The notes beneath the pieces were generated by a model. It had not been told where the DNA came from. It ran no database searches and saw nothing but the letters and a program-made list of their open reading frames with translations. A stretch of DNA of 64,000 bases, from assembly GCF_003713065.1 (NCBI RefSeq), contig NZ_CP033433.1, positions 2,081,001 through 2,145,000 on the forward strand, written 5' to 3'. The stretch is from Cohnella candidum. Lineage in GTDB: Bacteria; Bacillota; Bacilli; Paenibacillales; Paenibacillaceae. Shown here piece by piece: positions 25,815 to 34,900 of the stretch. The position numbers were made by a program, and so were the translations under genes. Within the stretch, counting starts at the first letter, position 1; each line of letters begins with the position of its first letter.

Positions 25815-27263
25815 CTATCCCGCTCTTGCTTCACCGGCGAGCCCGCGATACAGCCGTTCGTATTCGCGCGCGGAAGTTTCCCAGCCGTAGTGACGTTTGG
25901 CGCCGTTTGCCAATATTTTCGCCCATGCTTCTTCATCCCGGTAGAAAGTCAGCGCCCTCTTCACCGTGAACAGCATGTCATGCGCGGTTGCCGGTCCGAA
26001 ACTGAAACCGTTCCCTTTACCTGTATATTCGTTAAACGATTCGACCGTGTCCCGGAGTCCGCCGGTTTCCCGCACGACGGGCACCGACCGGTAACGGAGC
26101 GCGATCAGTTGGCTTAAACCGCAAGGCTCGAAGCGGGACGGCATCAAGTAGAGGTCGGAGGCTGCGTAGATCCGCCGGGCCAATCCCTCGTTGAACCCGA
26201 ACCAAACCGTCATCCGCCCGGGGTACCGGGCCGCCGCTTCACGCATCATGGCCTCCAAGCGCGGTTCCCCGGAGCCGAGAACGGCGAGCTGGACGTGCTC
26301 GTCCATCAATTCCGGGAGCGCCTCGCCGATCAGATCGAAGCCTTTTTGCCCGGCCATCCGCGACACGACGCCGATCAGCGGCACCCGCTCGTCCACTTCA
26401 AGTCCAAGCTCCTGCTGCAGGGCGGTTTTGTTCCGCCTCTTCTTCTCGCGCGAATCGCGGTAAGGCACGGCCAGATGCGGATCGCGCATCGGGTCGTACA
26501 CTTCCGTGTCGATTCCGTTCACGATGCCGGTCAAATCCCCCGAACGGCGGCGAAGCACGCCCTCCAGCTTCTCTCCGTATTCTTCGGTCTGAATTTCATT
26601 GGCATATGTCGGACTAACCGTCGTCAGCTTGTCCGCATAGAGAAGACCGGCCTTCATGCAGCTGGCCGCCCCGTAAAACTCGAGGCCGTCGTCGGACGAG
26701 AACAATTCGTCCCCGGCGGCCAGCAAATCCTGCAGCAAACCGCGGGAAAACACCCCTTGGTACTGCAAGTTGTGGATCGTGTATACCGTGCGGATGTCGC
26801 GATAACCCGGCCGGTTCGCATAACGCGTTCGCAGCAGCAGCGGAATGAGCCCCGTCTGCCAGTCATGGCAATGCAGGATGTCCGGCATTTCGTCGAGCAG
26901 CTCCAGGCATTCGAGCACGGCGAAGCTGAAGAAGGCGAATCGCTCCGCCTCCTCCTCTCCGTAGCCGTACAGATAACCTCTTTTGAAGTAATATTCGTTG
27001 TCGAGCAGCAGGAATCGGACGCCGTCTACTACGCACTCGAACAAGCCGCAATATTGGCGACGCCAGCCGATGTTCACGAACGTGTAGCCTAAATAAACGG
27101 CCGAGTCGGTGATTTCCTTCGGGATTTCCCCGTACTTCGGCAGCATCACGGTGACGTCGAAACCGCGTTTGGCCAAACTCTTGGGCAAGGCGCCGACGAC
27201 GTCGGCCAGCCCTCCCGTTTTCACGAGCGGCATCGCTTCCGATGCCGCGAACAAAATTTTCAT
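25815..27263 (-). CDS. glgA: Glycogen synthase (ADP-glucose type)
   Basis: A 482-residue GT5 glycosyltransferase. The ADP-glucose motif KTGGLADVVGALP is at residues 15-27, and the C-terminal nucleotide-binding region contains RFEPCGLSQLIALRY and ETGGLRDTV. It extends alpha-1,4-glucan chains from ADP-glucose made by GlgC/GlgD. It starts 24 bp after glgD and is followed by the GH15 gene after 55 bp. Confidence 0.96.
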   Translation of the reverse strand: MKILFAASEAMPLVKTGGLADVVGALPKSLAKRGFDVTVMLPKYGEIPKEITDSAVYLGYTFVNIGWRRQYCGLFECVVDGVRFLLLDNEYYFKRGYLYGYGEEEAERFAFFSFAVLECLELLDEMPDILHCHDWQTGLIPLLLRTRYANRPGYRDIRTVYTIHNLQYQGVFSRGLLQDLLAAGDELFSSDDGLEFYGAASCMKAGLLYADKLTTVSPTYANEIQTEEYGEKLEGVLRRRSGDLTGIVNGIDTEVYDPMRDPHLAVPYRDSREKKRRNKTALQQELGLEVDERVPLIGVVSRMAGQKGFDLIGEALPELMDEHVQLAVLGSGEPRLEAMMREAAARYPGRMTVWFGFNEGLARRIYAASDLYLMPSRFEPCGLSQLIALRYRSVPVVRETGGLRDTVESFNEYTGKGNGFSFGPATAHDMLFTVKRALTFYRDEEAWAKILANGAKRHYGWETSAREYERLYRGLAGEARAG

Positions 27264-27287
27264 CTCGCACCCCCGCGAACCGGTCGT

Positions 27288-28403
27288 TTAGATGACCTTT
27301 CTCTTGACGGCCAGGAACGGGAGATCCTCGGCGCCGCGAAGCTGCTGCAGCGGCCGGATTTCCACTTCCTTATCCAAAATGCAGTTTTCCAGCGAGCCGT
27401 TTTCCCCCACGATGCCGTTCTGCATCACGATGCTGTTACGCACGACGGCCCCTTTGTGGACTTTCACGCCTCGGAACAGGATGCTGTTGTAAACCGTCCC
27501 TTCGATGTCGCAGCCGTTCGCGACCAAGGAATGGCTGACGTTCGCGCTGCGATGATAGCGGGTCGGCGGTTCGTCTTTGACTTTGGTGTAGATCGGTCCG
27601 CTGCGGAAAAACAGCTCATGCCAAACATCCGGCCGCAGCAGCTCCATGCTGTGCCGGTAATAGCCCGAAATGTTGTTCACGATGCCCAGCCAGCCCTCAT
27701 GCAAATACGCGTTGACGGTCAATCGGTCCAAGTTGGACAAGATCGCCTGGCGGACGAAGTGGTCCTGCCCCCGCGCCAAGGACGATTCGACCAGGTCGAG
27801 AAGGAGCTCTTTGGAAAGCACGTACATTTCCATCGAGGCGATGTCGCTGGAAAGGCGGCCGTAATGGTCTTGCATGTCCGTGATCCGGCCGGCTTCGTTC
27901 ACCATTACTTTGCGGGCGAGCCCAGAGAATCCGCCGGGATCCCGCTTGCAGACGACGGTAATGTCCGCCCCGCGCTGCCGATGGTCTTCAAGCACCTGAG
28001 CGAAGTCTACGTTGCTGACCATATGGCTCCGGGATACGACGACGTATTCGAACGGACTGCTGCGGGTGAAATAGTCGCGGTGACGGTAAAAATGGTACAG
28101 GTCGCCTTTGCCGAAATCGGTTTGGTCCTCCATCGAAGGCGGCAGTACGAAAAGGCCGTTCCCTTTGCGGTGCAGATCCCAATTCGTGCCCGATCCGATA
28201 TGGTCCATGAGCGACCGGAATTTCGTATGCGCGAACACGGCCACCCGGGGAATGCCGGAATTGACCATGGAAGAGAGCGTAAAATCGATCAGGCGGTACC
28301 GGCCGCCGAACGGGACGGTCGCCAGACAGCGGTTCGCCGTCAGCCCGCCCATATCGTCCGTTTCGTGGATCAAGTTGATGACGCCCAGCATCGGTAGATT
28401 CAT
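27288..28403 (-). CDS. glgD: Glucose-1-phosphate adenylyltransferase regulatory subunit GlgD
   Basis: A 371-residue GlgC homologue in which the catalytic GGxGxRL loop is replaced by [19 protein letters not shown], the hallmark of the non-catalytic GlgD subunit. The rest of the fold ([16 protein letters not shown], left-handed beta-helix at the C-terminus) is intact. It forms a mixed complex with GlgC and modulates its activity. The start overlaps the glgC stop (ATGA), so translation is coupled. Confidence 0.95.
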   Translation of the reverse strand: MNLPMLGVINLIHETDDMGGLTANRCLATVPFGGRYRLIDFTLSSMVNSGIPRVAVFAHTKFRSLMDHIGSGTNWDLHRKGNGLFVLPPSMEDQTDFGKGDLYHFYRHRDYFTRSSPFEYVVVSRSHMVSNVDFAQVLEDHRQRGADITVVCKRDPGGFSGLARKVMVNEAGRITDMQDHYGRLSSDIASMEMYVLSKELLLDLVESSLARGQDHFVRQAILSNLDRLTVNAYLHEGWLGIVNNISGYYRHSMELLRPDVWHELFFRSGPIYTKVKDEPPTRYHRSANVSHSLVANGCDIEGTVYNSILFRGVKVHKGAVVRNSIVMQNGIVGENGSLENCILDKEVEIRPLQQLRGAEDLPFLAVKRKVI

Positions 28404-29566
28404 ACCGGCTCCGCCTCCCGCAATTTGTTTTCGTCCGTGAGCACTTCCCCGCTTCCAACGACCGCGATGTCCACCGAATCGACGCTTCCGACCTGACACC
28501 CGTCGCCGACGACCGCCCTCTCGCCCACGATGGCGCGGATGACCCGAGCCCCCGCTCCGATCGTCGCCCCGGGCATGATGACCGAATCCTCCACGAGGCT
28601 GCCTTCTTTGACGGTGACGCCATGGAAAAGCACGGAGCGGTTCACTTCCCCGCTCACCTGGCAGCCCTCGTTGATCAGCGAGCTGTTCACCTTCGCTTCC
28701 GGCGCGACGTACTGGGCGGGCTGGTTCGGATTGACGGAGAAAATCCGCCAAGAACGGTCGTTCAAACGAAGATCCGGTTCATCGGCCAGCAGGTCCATAT
28801 TGGCTTCCCACAAGCTTTCGATCGTGCCTACATCCTTCCAATAACCGTCGAAGCGATAGGAGAACAGACGAGCCTGCTCGCGCAGCATCGTCGGGATGAT
28901 GTCTTTGCCGAAATCGTTCGAGGAGCCCTTCTCGGCTTCGTCCCGAATCAAGGCATCCCTAAGCACCGGCCAAGAGAAAATATAAACGCCCATGGAAGCC
29001 AGGTTGCTGGCGGGTTTCTTCGGTTTCTCCGCGAACTCGGTTACCCGCCCCTCCTCGTCGACGCTCAGGATGCCGAAACGGCTGGCGTCGGCCCAGGGCA
29101 CCGTAATGACGGCGATCGTGGCGTCGGCCCTGTTCCGCTTATGCGCCTCCAACATGAGGTCGTAATCCATTTTGTAAATGTGATCCCCCGAAATGATCAG
29201 GACGTACTCGGGATCGTAGCGCTCGATGAATCCGATATTTTGGTAGATGGCGTTGGCTGTTCCCTTGTACCAGGTGCCGCCTTTGGACCGCACGAACGGC
29301 GGCAGCACGTGCATGCCTCCGTCGCGGCGGTCGAGCCCCCAGGGAGTGCCGATGCCGAGATACTGGTTGAGCACGAGCGGCTGGTACTGCGTCAGCACGC
29401 CGACCGTCTCGATGCCGGAATGCACGCAATTGCTCAAGGTGAAATCGATGATGCGGTACTTCCCTCCGAAAAAAACCGCCGGCTTCGCCAAATCCTTCGT
29501 CAGGACGCCGAGCCTGCGGCCCTCCCCTCCCGCCAACAGCATCGCGATGCACTCGTTGCGCCGCAT
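28400..29566 (-). CDS. glgC: Glucose-1-phosphate adenylyltransferase GlgC
   Basis: A 388-residue catalytic subunit that makes ADP-glucose from ATP and glucose-1-phosphate. The nucleotide loop [20 protein letters not shown], the [15 protein letters not shown] segment and [10 protein letters not shown] are intact. The ATG at 29566 has GGAAGGAG eight bases upstream; a GTG three codons earlier is less well placed. It lies five bases after glgB and overlaps glgD by four. Confidence 0.96.
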   Translation of the reverse strand: MRRNECIAMLLAGGEGRRLGVLTKDLAKPAVFFGGKYRIIDFTLSNCVHSGIETVGVLTQYQPLVLNQYLGIGTPWGLDRRDGGMHVLPPFVRSKGGTWYKGTANAIYQNIGFIERYDPEYVLIISGDHIYKMDYDLMLEAHKRNRADATIAVITVPWADASRFGILSVDEEGRVTEFAEKPKKPASNLASMGVYIFSWPVLRDALIRDEAEKGSSNDFGKDIIPTMLREQARLFSYRFDGYWKDVGTIESLWEANMDLLADEPDLRLNDRSWRIFSVNPNQPAQYVAPEAKVNSSLINEGCQVSGEVNRSVLFHGVTVKEGSLVEDSVIMPGATIGAGARVIRAIVGERAVVGDGCQVGSVDSVDIAVVGSGEVLTDENKLREAEPV

Positions 29567-29571
29567 ACCTG

Positions 29572-31521
29572 TCACTCCTTCCCCATGATAGGTTTAGAAA
29601 GCCAATCTATGTTCGCCTGATTCCAATCCGCCGGCGACCATATGAGGATCGCAAGCGAGGGCAAGGGAACTTCGATGCTGTAGGACTGTCCGTGCATGGG
29701 CCGATCCGCGGCGACGGCTTCCTGCGGGACGGACATCCCCGCGCCGCCGAAATCCGCTTCGTCGCTGTTCATCAGCAGGCGGTATCGGCCGGGACACGGC
29801 ACGCCGATCCGATAAGCTCCGTACGGCCGCCTCGAGAAATTGCAGACGGCGACGACGGGCGGATCCGACGCGTCCCCCTTGCGGAGGAAAGAGAGAACGG
29901 ATTGTTCCGCGTTGTTCACGTCGATCCAGGTAAAGCCTTCCGAAGAGTGGTCGCTGCGCCAGAGGGCCGGCCAATCGGCATAAAGCCGGTTCAATTGCCG
30001 GACGTAGCGGTGCATGCTGTCGTGGGCCGGATACTGAAGCAGCATCCAATCGAGGCCGGCGAAATCCTTCCATTCGTCGAATTGGCCGAATTCGCCGCCC
30101 ATGAACAGCAGCTTTTTGCCGGGGTGGGTGATCCAGTATCCGTACATCAGACGGAGATTCGCGAATTTTTCCGGGTAAGAGCCCGGCATTTTGTGAAGCA
30201 GGGAGCGTTTGCCGTGAACGACTTCGTCGTGGGAGAAAGGCAGGACGTAATTTTCCGAGTAGGCATACCACATGGAGAAGGTAATCAGAGAGTGGACGTC
30301 GGATCTGCGGTCGGGGTCGGTTTCCATGTAGCGGAGCAGGTCGTTCATCCAGCCCATGTTCCATTTGTAATTGAATCCGAGGCCTCCAAGGTAGGTAGGT
30401 GAAGTGACGGCGGGGTAGGAGGAAGAATCTTCGGCGATCATGAGGCTCTCGGGATAATGGCGAAAAACCGTTTCGTTCAATTCGCGGAGAAAGTGAAGAG
30501 CTTCCAGGTGTTCGGCCGTGCCGTGCTTGTTGAGGGTTTTCATGCTCTCCGGCTTATCGAAATGCAGGTCGATCATGCTGGCGACCGCATCGACCCGGAG
30601 TCCGTCGATATGGTACGCGTCCATCCAGAACAGGGCGTTCGAGATGAGAAAGCTTCGGACTTCGGGTTTGCCGAAATCGAAAGCGAGCGTTCCCCAGAGA
30701 GGTTTCTCCGCCCGGCGGTAATCGGAATCCTCGTAAAGGGCGGTGCCGTCGAAGAGGCGAAGGCCGTGATCGTCCTTGCAAAAATGGCCGGGCACCCAAT
30801 CGAGGATGACGCCGATGCCCTGTTGGTGGCACCGGTCGACGAGCCTCATCAACCCTTCGGGAGGACCGTAGCGGCTTGTCGCGGAATAGTAGCCGGTCGC
30901 CTGATACCCCCAGGAACGGTCAAGAGGATGCTCCGTCAAGGGAAGAATCTCGATATGGGTGTAGCCCATCGACGAGACATACTCGACCAGCTCGTGCGCG
31001 AGTTGGTCGTAAGTGCGGAATTGCTCGGGGGCGTCCATGCGCCAGGAGGCCAGATGCACCTCGTAAATGAGCATCGGTCTGCCGTACGGCGGGCTGCGGC
31101 GTTTGCGGGCCGTCCAATCCCCGTCTTGCCAATCGTAGCCGTCCAGGCGGGCCACCACGGACCCGGTATTCGGCCTGCGTTCGCTCCGGAAAGCATAGGG
31201 ATCGGCTTTCAGGCGCCTTTCCCCGTGACCGTCGACCAATTCGAATTTGTACCGTTCGCCTTCGTAGATCCCCGGGACGAACAATGCCCAAACCCCCGTC
31301 GTGCCGATCATGGCCATCCGGTGGTCCGAGCCGTTCCAGCCGTTGAAGTCGCCGACGACGGATACGGCGCGGGCGCGGGGCGCCCAAACCGCAAAACGTA
31401 CTCCTTCCCTGCCGTCCGATTCCGCAGGATGCGCCCCCAACGTGCGGTAGGCCCGAAACAGCTGCCCCGTGTTGAACAGATACAGATCGTCGATTGAAAT
31501 GCCGGAAGGTGGGGCGGACAA
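29572..31521 (-). CDS. glgB: 1,4-alpha-glucan branching enzyme
   Basis: A 649-residue GH13_9 enzyme. An N-terminal CBM48 domain ([20 protein letters not shown], about residues 48-67) precedes the catalytic barrel. The nucleophile aspartate is in [11 protein letters not shown], the acid/base glutamate in [10 protein letters not shown] and the third carboxylate in [10 protein letters not shown]. It adds alpha-1,6 branches to glycogen. The TTG start follows AGGAGG by nine bases. It is the first gene of the five-gene glycogen operon. Confidence 0.96.
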   Translation of the reverse strand: MSAPPSGISIDDLYLFNTGQLFRAYRTLGAHPAESDGREGVRFAVWAPRARAVSVVGDFNGWNGSDHRMAMIGTTGVWALFVPGIYEGERYKFELVDGHGERRLKADPYAFRSERRPNTGSVVARLDGYDWQDGDWTARKRRSPPYGRPMLIYEVHLASWRMDAPEQFRTYDQLAHELVEYVSSMGYTHIEILPLTEHPLDRSWGYQATGYYSATSRYGPPEGLMRLVDRCHQQGIGVILDWVPGHFCKDDHGLRLFDGTALYEDSDYRRAEKPLWGTLAFDFGKPEVRSFLISNALFWMDAYHIDGLRVDAVASMIDLHFDKPESMKTLNKHGTAEHLEALHFLRELNETVFRHYPESLMIAEDSSSYPAVTSPTYLGGLGFNYKWNMGWMNDLLRYMETDPDRRSDVHSLITFSMWYAYSENYVLPFSHDEVVHGKRSLLHKMPGSYPEKFANLRLMYGYWITHPGKKLLFMGGEFGQFDEWKDFAGLDWMLLQYPAHDSMHRYVRQLNRLYADWPALWRSDHSSEGFTWIDVNNAEQSVLSFLRKGDASDPPVVAVCNFSRRPYGAYRIGVPCPGRYRLLMNSDEADFGGAGMSVPQEAVAADRPMHGQSYSIEVPLPSLAILIWSPADWNQANIDWLSKPIMGKE

Positions 31522-31583
31522 GGGAAGTCACCTCCTGTCGTTCAGTGTCGAATGAAGGAAGAACAAGGCGGCGATTCGCGAGA

Positions 31584-31640
31584 AATGTCAATTGATTGTA
31601 ATGATATCTAACAATTGACATTAAACTTACACCCATTATA
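31584..31640 (-). promoter_or_regulatory. Leader of the glycogen operon: -10-like box and inverted repeat
   Basis: Upstream of glgB a perfect 11-bp inverted repeat, AATGTCAATTG (31584-31594) and CAATTGACATT (31612-31622), has 17 bp between the arms. A TATAAT box on the minus strand (31635-31640) lies just upstream of it, without a clear -35. The repeat would then be at or after the transcription start and may be an operator or a leader hairpin. The A+T-rich 275-bp gap from glgB to 31796 holds this and a terminator, and no gene. Confidence 0.45.
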
Positions 31641-31732
31641 GCCAATCCTTTGAAAAAGTTCATCCTTAATTCTAATATATTGGGCGGAAAATCAAAAAAT
31701 TTCAGTTCACGGAAATGCCTTATAAATAGAAA

Positions 31733-31767
31733 AAAACCGCCCGCTTTTTTCAAGCGTCGGCGGTTTT
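31733..31767 (-). terminator. Terminator downstream of the DUF3892 gene
   Basis: AAAACCGCC pairs with GGCGGTTTT, with an inner CGCTT/AAGCG helix; a T-run follows on the minus strand. Confidence 0.82.
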
Positions 31768-31796
31768 CCGGCAAGAACGGCAGTGCTCCTCCTGCG

Positions 31797-32036
31797 TCAG
31801 AACGGCGGGAGGTTGTCCAGGTTGTTGTCCTTCCGGCCGTCCGGATCGGAACGAAGGTGCTCGTCTCCATCCCGGCCCCTGAAGACGTTCACGTTCGCGA
31901 TTTGGTTGTTTTTAGCCATTTGCTGGGCGGTTTTGTAATCGACCTCTTGCCCGGACGACAACTTGAGCTCGACGATGTCTCCATCGCCGTTTTTACGCAC
32001 CGCGACGACTTGCGGCGGCTGGTTCGCGTTATCCAT
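31797..32036 (-). CDS. DUF3892 domain protein
   Basis: A 79-residue protein with the DUF3892 pattern: VVAVRKNGDGDIVELKLSSG, then the alanine/glutamine helix DYKTAQQMAKNNQIANVNVF, and an acidic/Asp-Gly tail (RGRDGDEHLRSDPDG). ATG 32036 follows GGAGGTGTTCCGTC. The family is common in spore formers and has no known function. It is divergent from the LytTR-domain gene. Confidence 0.85.
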   Translation of the reverse strand: MDNANQPPQVVAVRKNGDGDIVELKLSSGQEVDYKTAQQMAKNNQIANVNVFRGRDGDEHLRSDPDGRKDNNLDNLPPF

Positions 32037-32149
32037 GACGGAACACCTCCGCGCTTAGGTTGCCGCAAGTCAGCTGAAACGATGCATTACGCTTTTTGGA
32101 GATTTTTCTAAAATATTTTGTACAAATCCATCCCAAGAACCAAAAATTG

Positions 32150-32158
32150 TGCTATACT
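32150..32158 (+). promoter_or_regulatory. Extended -10 promoter for the LytTR gene
   Basis: TGCTATACT, an extended -10 (TGn-TATACT), lies about 43 bp upstream of the ATG. No good -35 is visible at the normal distance, as is usual for extended -10 promoters. Confidence 0.45.
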
Positions 32159-32200
32159 GTAAGCGCTACCAAAACAACATCTTTTCCGAAGGGGGATTTG

Positions 32201-32545
32201 ATGGACATGAACGGAGCGCTGCAGGACAAGAACGTATACGAGGATTTCGAACCGAGAAAGGACACGCTGTTTTTCAAGGTGGATTCCTCGCACGATCTGG
32301 TCAGCTTTCACGGCCGAAACTACAATATTAAAAAGAGACTTTCGCCCGATGAGAGAAAACGCCTGATGTCGGATGCCGCATTCTTTCGCCTGGATTCCAA
32401 CTGTTACGTTAACGCAGGCAAAATCATCCGCATGGAGAACGACGCCATCATTTTCGACGATACGAGCAAACGGATTCCCTGCTCCAGACGGAAACAGCAG
32501 ATGATCATGAATTTGCTGTCGACTTCCGCCAAATCGTCCGGGTAA
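32201..32545 (+). CDS. Single-domain LytTR-type DNA-binding protein
   Basis: A 114-residue protein consisting of little more than a LytTR domain: LFFKVDSSHDLVSFHGRNYNI, then the family core FFRLDSNCYVNAGKIIRME and the IPCSRRKQQMIM end. No receiver domain or membrane segment is present. ATG 32201 follows GAAGGGGGATTTG. It presumably binds DNA directly; no kinase or signal is linked. It is followed by a clear terminator. Confidence 0.78.
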   Translation: MDMNGALQDKNVYEDFEPRKDTLFFKVDSSHDLVSFHGRNYNIKKRLSPDERKRLMSDAAFFRLDSNCYVNAGKIIRMENDAIIFDDTSKRIPCSRRKQQMIMNLLSTSAKSSG

Positions 32546-32550
32546 AACGA

Positions 32551-32575
32551 AAAGAGCGCACCGGCGCTCTTTTTT
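32551..32575 (+). terminator. Terminator of the LytTR gene
   Basis: AAAGAGCGC and GCGCTCTTT pair around an ACCG loop, followed by a T-run. Confidence 0.88.
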
Positions 32576-32605
32576 CTTTTTATGTAGGAGGAAAGGATGG
32601 CGGTT

Positions 32606-33418
32606 TCAAGGCGTCATGAATTCCAAAATCAACCCCGCGGTTTCCTCGATCGCCCTCTCCGTGACGTCGATGACCGGACAATGGAGCCGCTTCATGATTT
32701 CGTCCGCGAAACGAAGTTCTTCCGAAATTCTCTCCAACGAAGCATAATTCGCCTGGCTGGGCAGCCCGAGCGATTTGAGCCGCTCCGCGCGGACTTTCAG
32801 CAGCCGCTCCGGCGTCATCGTCAAACCGACGATCAAGCGCTTGGATGCCGGTTTGAACAGTTCCTCGGGCGGTTTGACCTCGATCGTCAGCGGATAGTTC
32901 GCGGTTTTGATGCCTCTGGACGCGAGGTAAATGCAGACCGGCGTTTTCGATGTCCGGGAGACGCCGACCAGGACGACTTGCGCCTCCAGGAACCCTCTGG
33001 CGTCTTTGCCGTCGTCGTATTTGACCGCGAACTCGACCGCTTCGATTTTGCGGAAATACGACTCGTCCATCTCGTGCAGCAAACCGGGCTGGTATTTGGG
33101 CGCGTCGTTAAACGTGTCGATGAACGCCTGCATCATCGGCCCCATCACGTCGACGGAGCGAACGCCCGCACGGATCGATTCCTCGCGCATCGTATCCCTC
33201 AGCTCAGGCTGTACAAGCGTGTAAGCGATGAATCCGCCTTCCCTGGCCGCCTCGCGAATAATTGCCTTGACTTCCTCTTCATCCTTGATGTTGCCGTACC
33301 TTTTAATGATGACCTGCTCCGCCGCGAATTGGCGGGCGGTCGCTTTGGCTACGGCTTCCGCCGTTTCCCCGACGGCGTCCGAGCACACGAAAATCTTTTT
33401 CGGCCGAACTTCCGGCAT
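32606..33418 (-). CDS. Pyruvate, phosphate dikinase / PEP synthase regulatory protein
   Basis: A 270-residue member of the PPSR/PDRP family (YqfL type), a bifunctional kinase/pyrophosphorylase that switches PPDK or PEP synthase off and on by phosphorylating a threonine. The nucleotide-binding loop GVSRTSKTP is at about residue 150. The N-terminus IFVCSDAVGETAE is typical. The ATG at 33418 follows GGGGGAGAGGGA. In B. subtilis yqfL is in an operon with ccpN and is needed for CcpN control, exactly the pairing seen here. Confidence 0.93.
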   Translation of the reverse strand: MPEVRPKKIFVCSDAVGETAEAVAKATARQFAAEQVIIKRYGNIKDEEEVKAIIREAAREGGFIAYTLVQPELRDTMREESIRAGVRSVDVMGPMMQAFIDTFNDAPKYQPGLLHEMDESYFRKIEAVEFAVKYDDGKDARGFLEAQVVLVGVSRTSKTPVCIYLASRGIKTANYPLTIEVKPPEELFKPASKRLIVGLTMTPERLLKVRAERLKSLGLPSQANYASLERISEELRFADEIMKRLHCPVIDVTERAIEETAGLILEFMTP

Positions 33419-33438
33419 TCCCTCTCCCCCTGCCCCGG

Positions 33439-34107
33439 CTACATTTCGGACGACAGGTCCACGAGCACCTGCGTCATGCTTGTTTTCGTAATGCGGCCGA
33501 CGATTTCCAGCCGGCTGCGGTCGTCGGATCCTTCCGCCGGTTTCACGACCGGCAGACCGCCGACCTGATGCTCCAGCATTTTTTTCGAGGCTTCCCACAA
33601 CGTGTCTTCCGGTCCCACCGTCACGATTCTGGGCAGCCGGGTCATCACCATGTTGATCGGAATCCCGGCCGCGCCGGGATTCCCGAGCGTGACCTTCAGC
33701 AGATCCTTCAGCGATACGATGCCGGACAGCAACCCTTGGGCGTCGGTAACGGCGAGCATTCCCGTGTTTTCCATAAACAAGGTAATGACGGCGTCATTCA
33801 CCGTCGCTTGCTCCGAAATGACGATGGGCCGGCTCATCCGGTCTTTCACCTTGAGGTGGACCAGCATGTCCTTGAGTTTGCCGTCGGCCGTCTGGGTTTT
33901 CCCCAGAAAATAGCCGACTTTCGGTTTGGCGTCAAGATGGCCGAGCATGATCAGCACCGACAGGTCCGATCGAATGGTGGGCCGGCTGACCCCGAGCGTT
34001 TCGGCGATTTGTTCTCCGGTCACCGGCGCGTGTTTCTGCACGATGTCCACGATCTCGAGCTGTCTAGGCGTCAGTTCGATAAAAGGCTCCTCCTCTCCTC
34101 CGGGCAC
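33439..34107 (-). CDS. ccpN: Gluconeogenesis repressor CcpN
   Basis: A 222-residue protein: an N-terminal helix-turn-helix (TGEQIAETLGVSRPTIRSDLSVL, residues about 30-52) and two CBS domains (about 80-135 and 150-215). CcpN represses gluconeogenic genes during glycolytic growth in response to ATP/ADP. The GTG at 34107 has no ribosome site, whereas GGAGGAGAGGAGGAG lies inside the first codons and points to ATC at 34080 just where the B. subtilis protein begins; the start is therefore unsettled. It lies 20 bp upstream of the PPDK regulator gene. Confidence 0.9.
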   Translation of the reverse strand: MPGGEEEPFIELTPRQLEIVDIVQKHAPVTGEQIAETLGVSRPTIRSDLSVLIMLGHLDAKPKVGYFLGKTQTADGKLKDMLVHLKVKDRMSRPIVISEQATVNDAVITLFMENTGMLAVTDAQGLLSGIVSLKDLLKVTLGNPGAAGIPINMVMTRLPRIVTVGPEDTLWEASKKMLEHQVGGLPVVKPAEGSDDRSRLEIVGRITKTSMTQVLVDLSSEM

Positions 34108-34147
34108 GGCAAAGCCGCTTCGGATCGAAGCGGCTGCCGCTGCATCC

Positions 34148-34792
34148 TTATTTCGGGACTTTCTCCCAGTCCTTCAGGAATCGTTCGATGCCCACGTCGG
34201 TCAGCGGGTGTTTCCAAAGCGACGGAAGGAGCGAGCCCGGGATGGTGGCGATATGCGCGCCGGCCAGGGCCGCCGCTTCGAGATGCCCCAGCGTCCGGAT
34301 GCTGGCCGCAATGATCTGCGCGGGCAGATCGTGAAAATCCAGCACCTCGCGGAGCTCGCGGACCAGCTTCATCCCGTCCACTCCGATGTCGTCCAGACGT
34401 CCGACGAATGGGCTGACGTACGTCGCGCCCGCTTTTGCCGCCATCAGTCCCTGCGCCACGCTGAAAATCAGCGTAACGTTGGTCTTGATTCCTTCTTTGG
34501 ATAGCTGGTGCGTCGCTTCCAGACCCGCTTCCGTCATCGGCAGCTTGATGACGACGTTGGGCGCCCACTGAGCGATTTCGTGCGCTTCCTTCAGCATGCC
34601 GTCGACGTCAAGCGCGACGACTTCGGCGCTGACCGGCCCGCTGACGATGGAAGTGATCTCCTTGATCACGTCCTTGAACACGCGGCCTTCCTTGGCGATC
34701 AGCGACGGGTTCGTCGTGACGCCGTCCACGAGCCCGAGTTTGACGATGCGTTTGATTTCTTCGACGTTGCCGGTATCCAAATAGAACTTCAA
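34148..34792 (-). CDS. tal: Transaldolase (TalC/fructose-6-phosphate aldolase type)
   Basis: A 214-residue short transaldolase. The Schiff-base lysine is K83 in VVIKLPMT, and [26 protein letters not shown] and [13 protein letters not shown] are all conserved. It moves dihydroxyacetone units between sugar phosphates in the non-oxidative pentose phosphate pathway. It sits between glpX and ccpN on the same strand and probably shares their message. Confidence 0.95.
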   Translation of the reverse strand: MKFYLDTGNVEEIKRIVKLGLVDGVTTNPSLIAKEGRVFKDVIKEITSIVSGPVSAEVVALDVDGMLKEAHEIAQWAPNVVIKLPMTEAGLEATHQLSKEGIKTNVTLIFSVAQGLMAAKAGATYVSPFVGRLDDIGVDGMKLVRELREVLDFHDLPAQIIAASIRTLGHLEAAALAGAHIATIPGSLLPSLWKHPLTDVGIERFLKDWEKVPK

Positions 34793-34900
34793 GGTCTCTC
34801 ATCCTTTCGATCCTGGCTGGAATTGTCCGATGGCCATTATTGTAGCACATTTCCGTTTATGACACCATTTTTGCGTTTCGACAGGTTAGTTTCCCATAAT

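Noticed and set aside
27288-28403. glgD as a decayed duplicate of glgC
   Set aside because: The loss of the catalytic loop is the normal feature of GlgD, and the frame is intact and translationally coupled to glgC.
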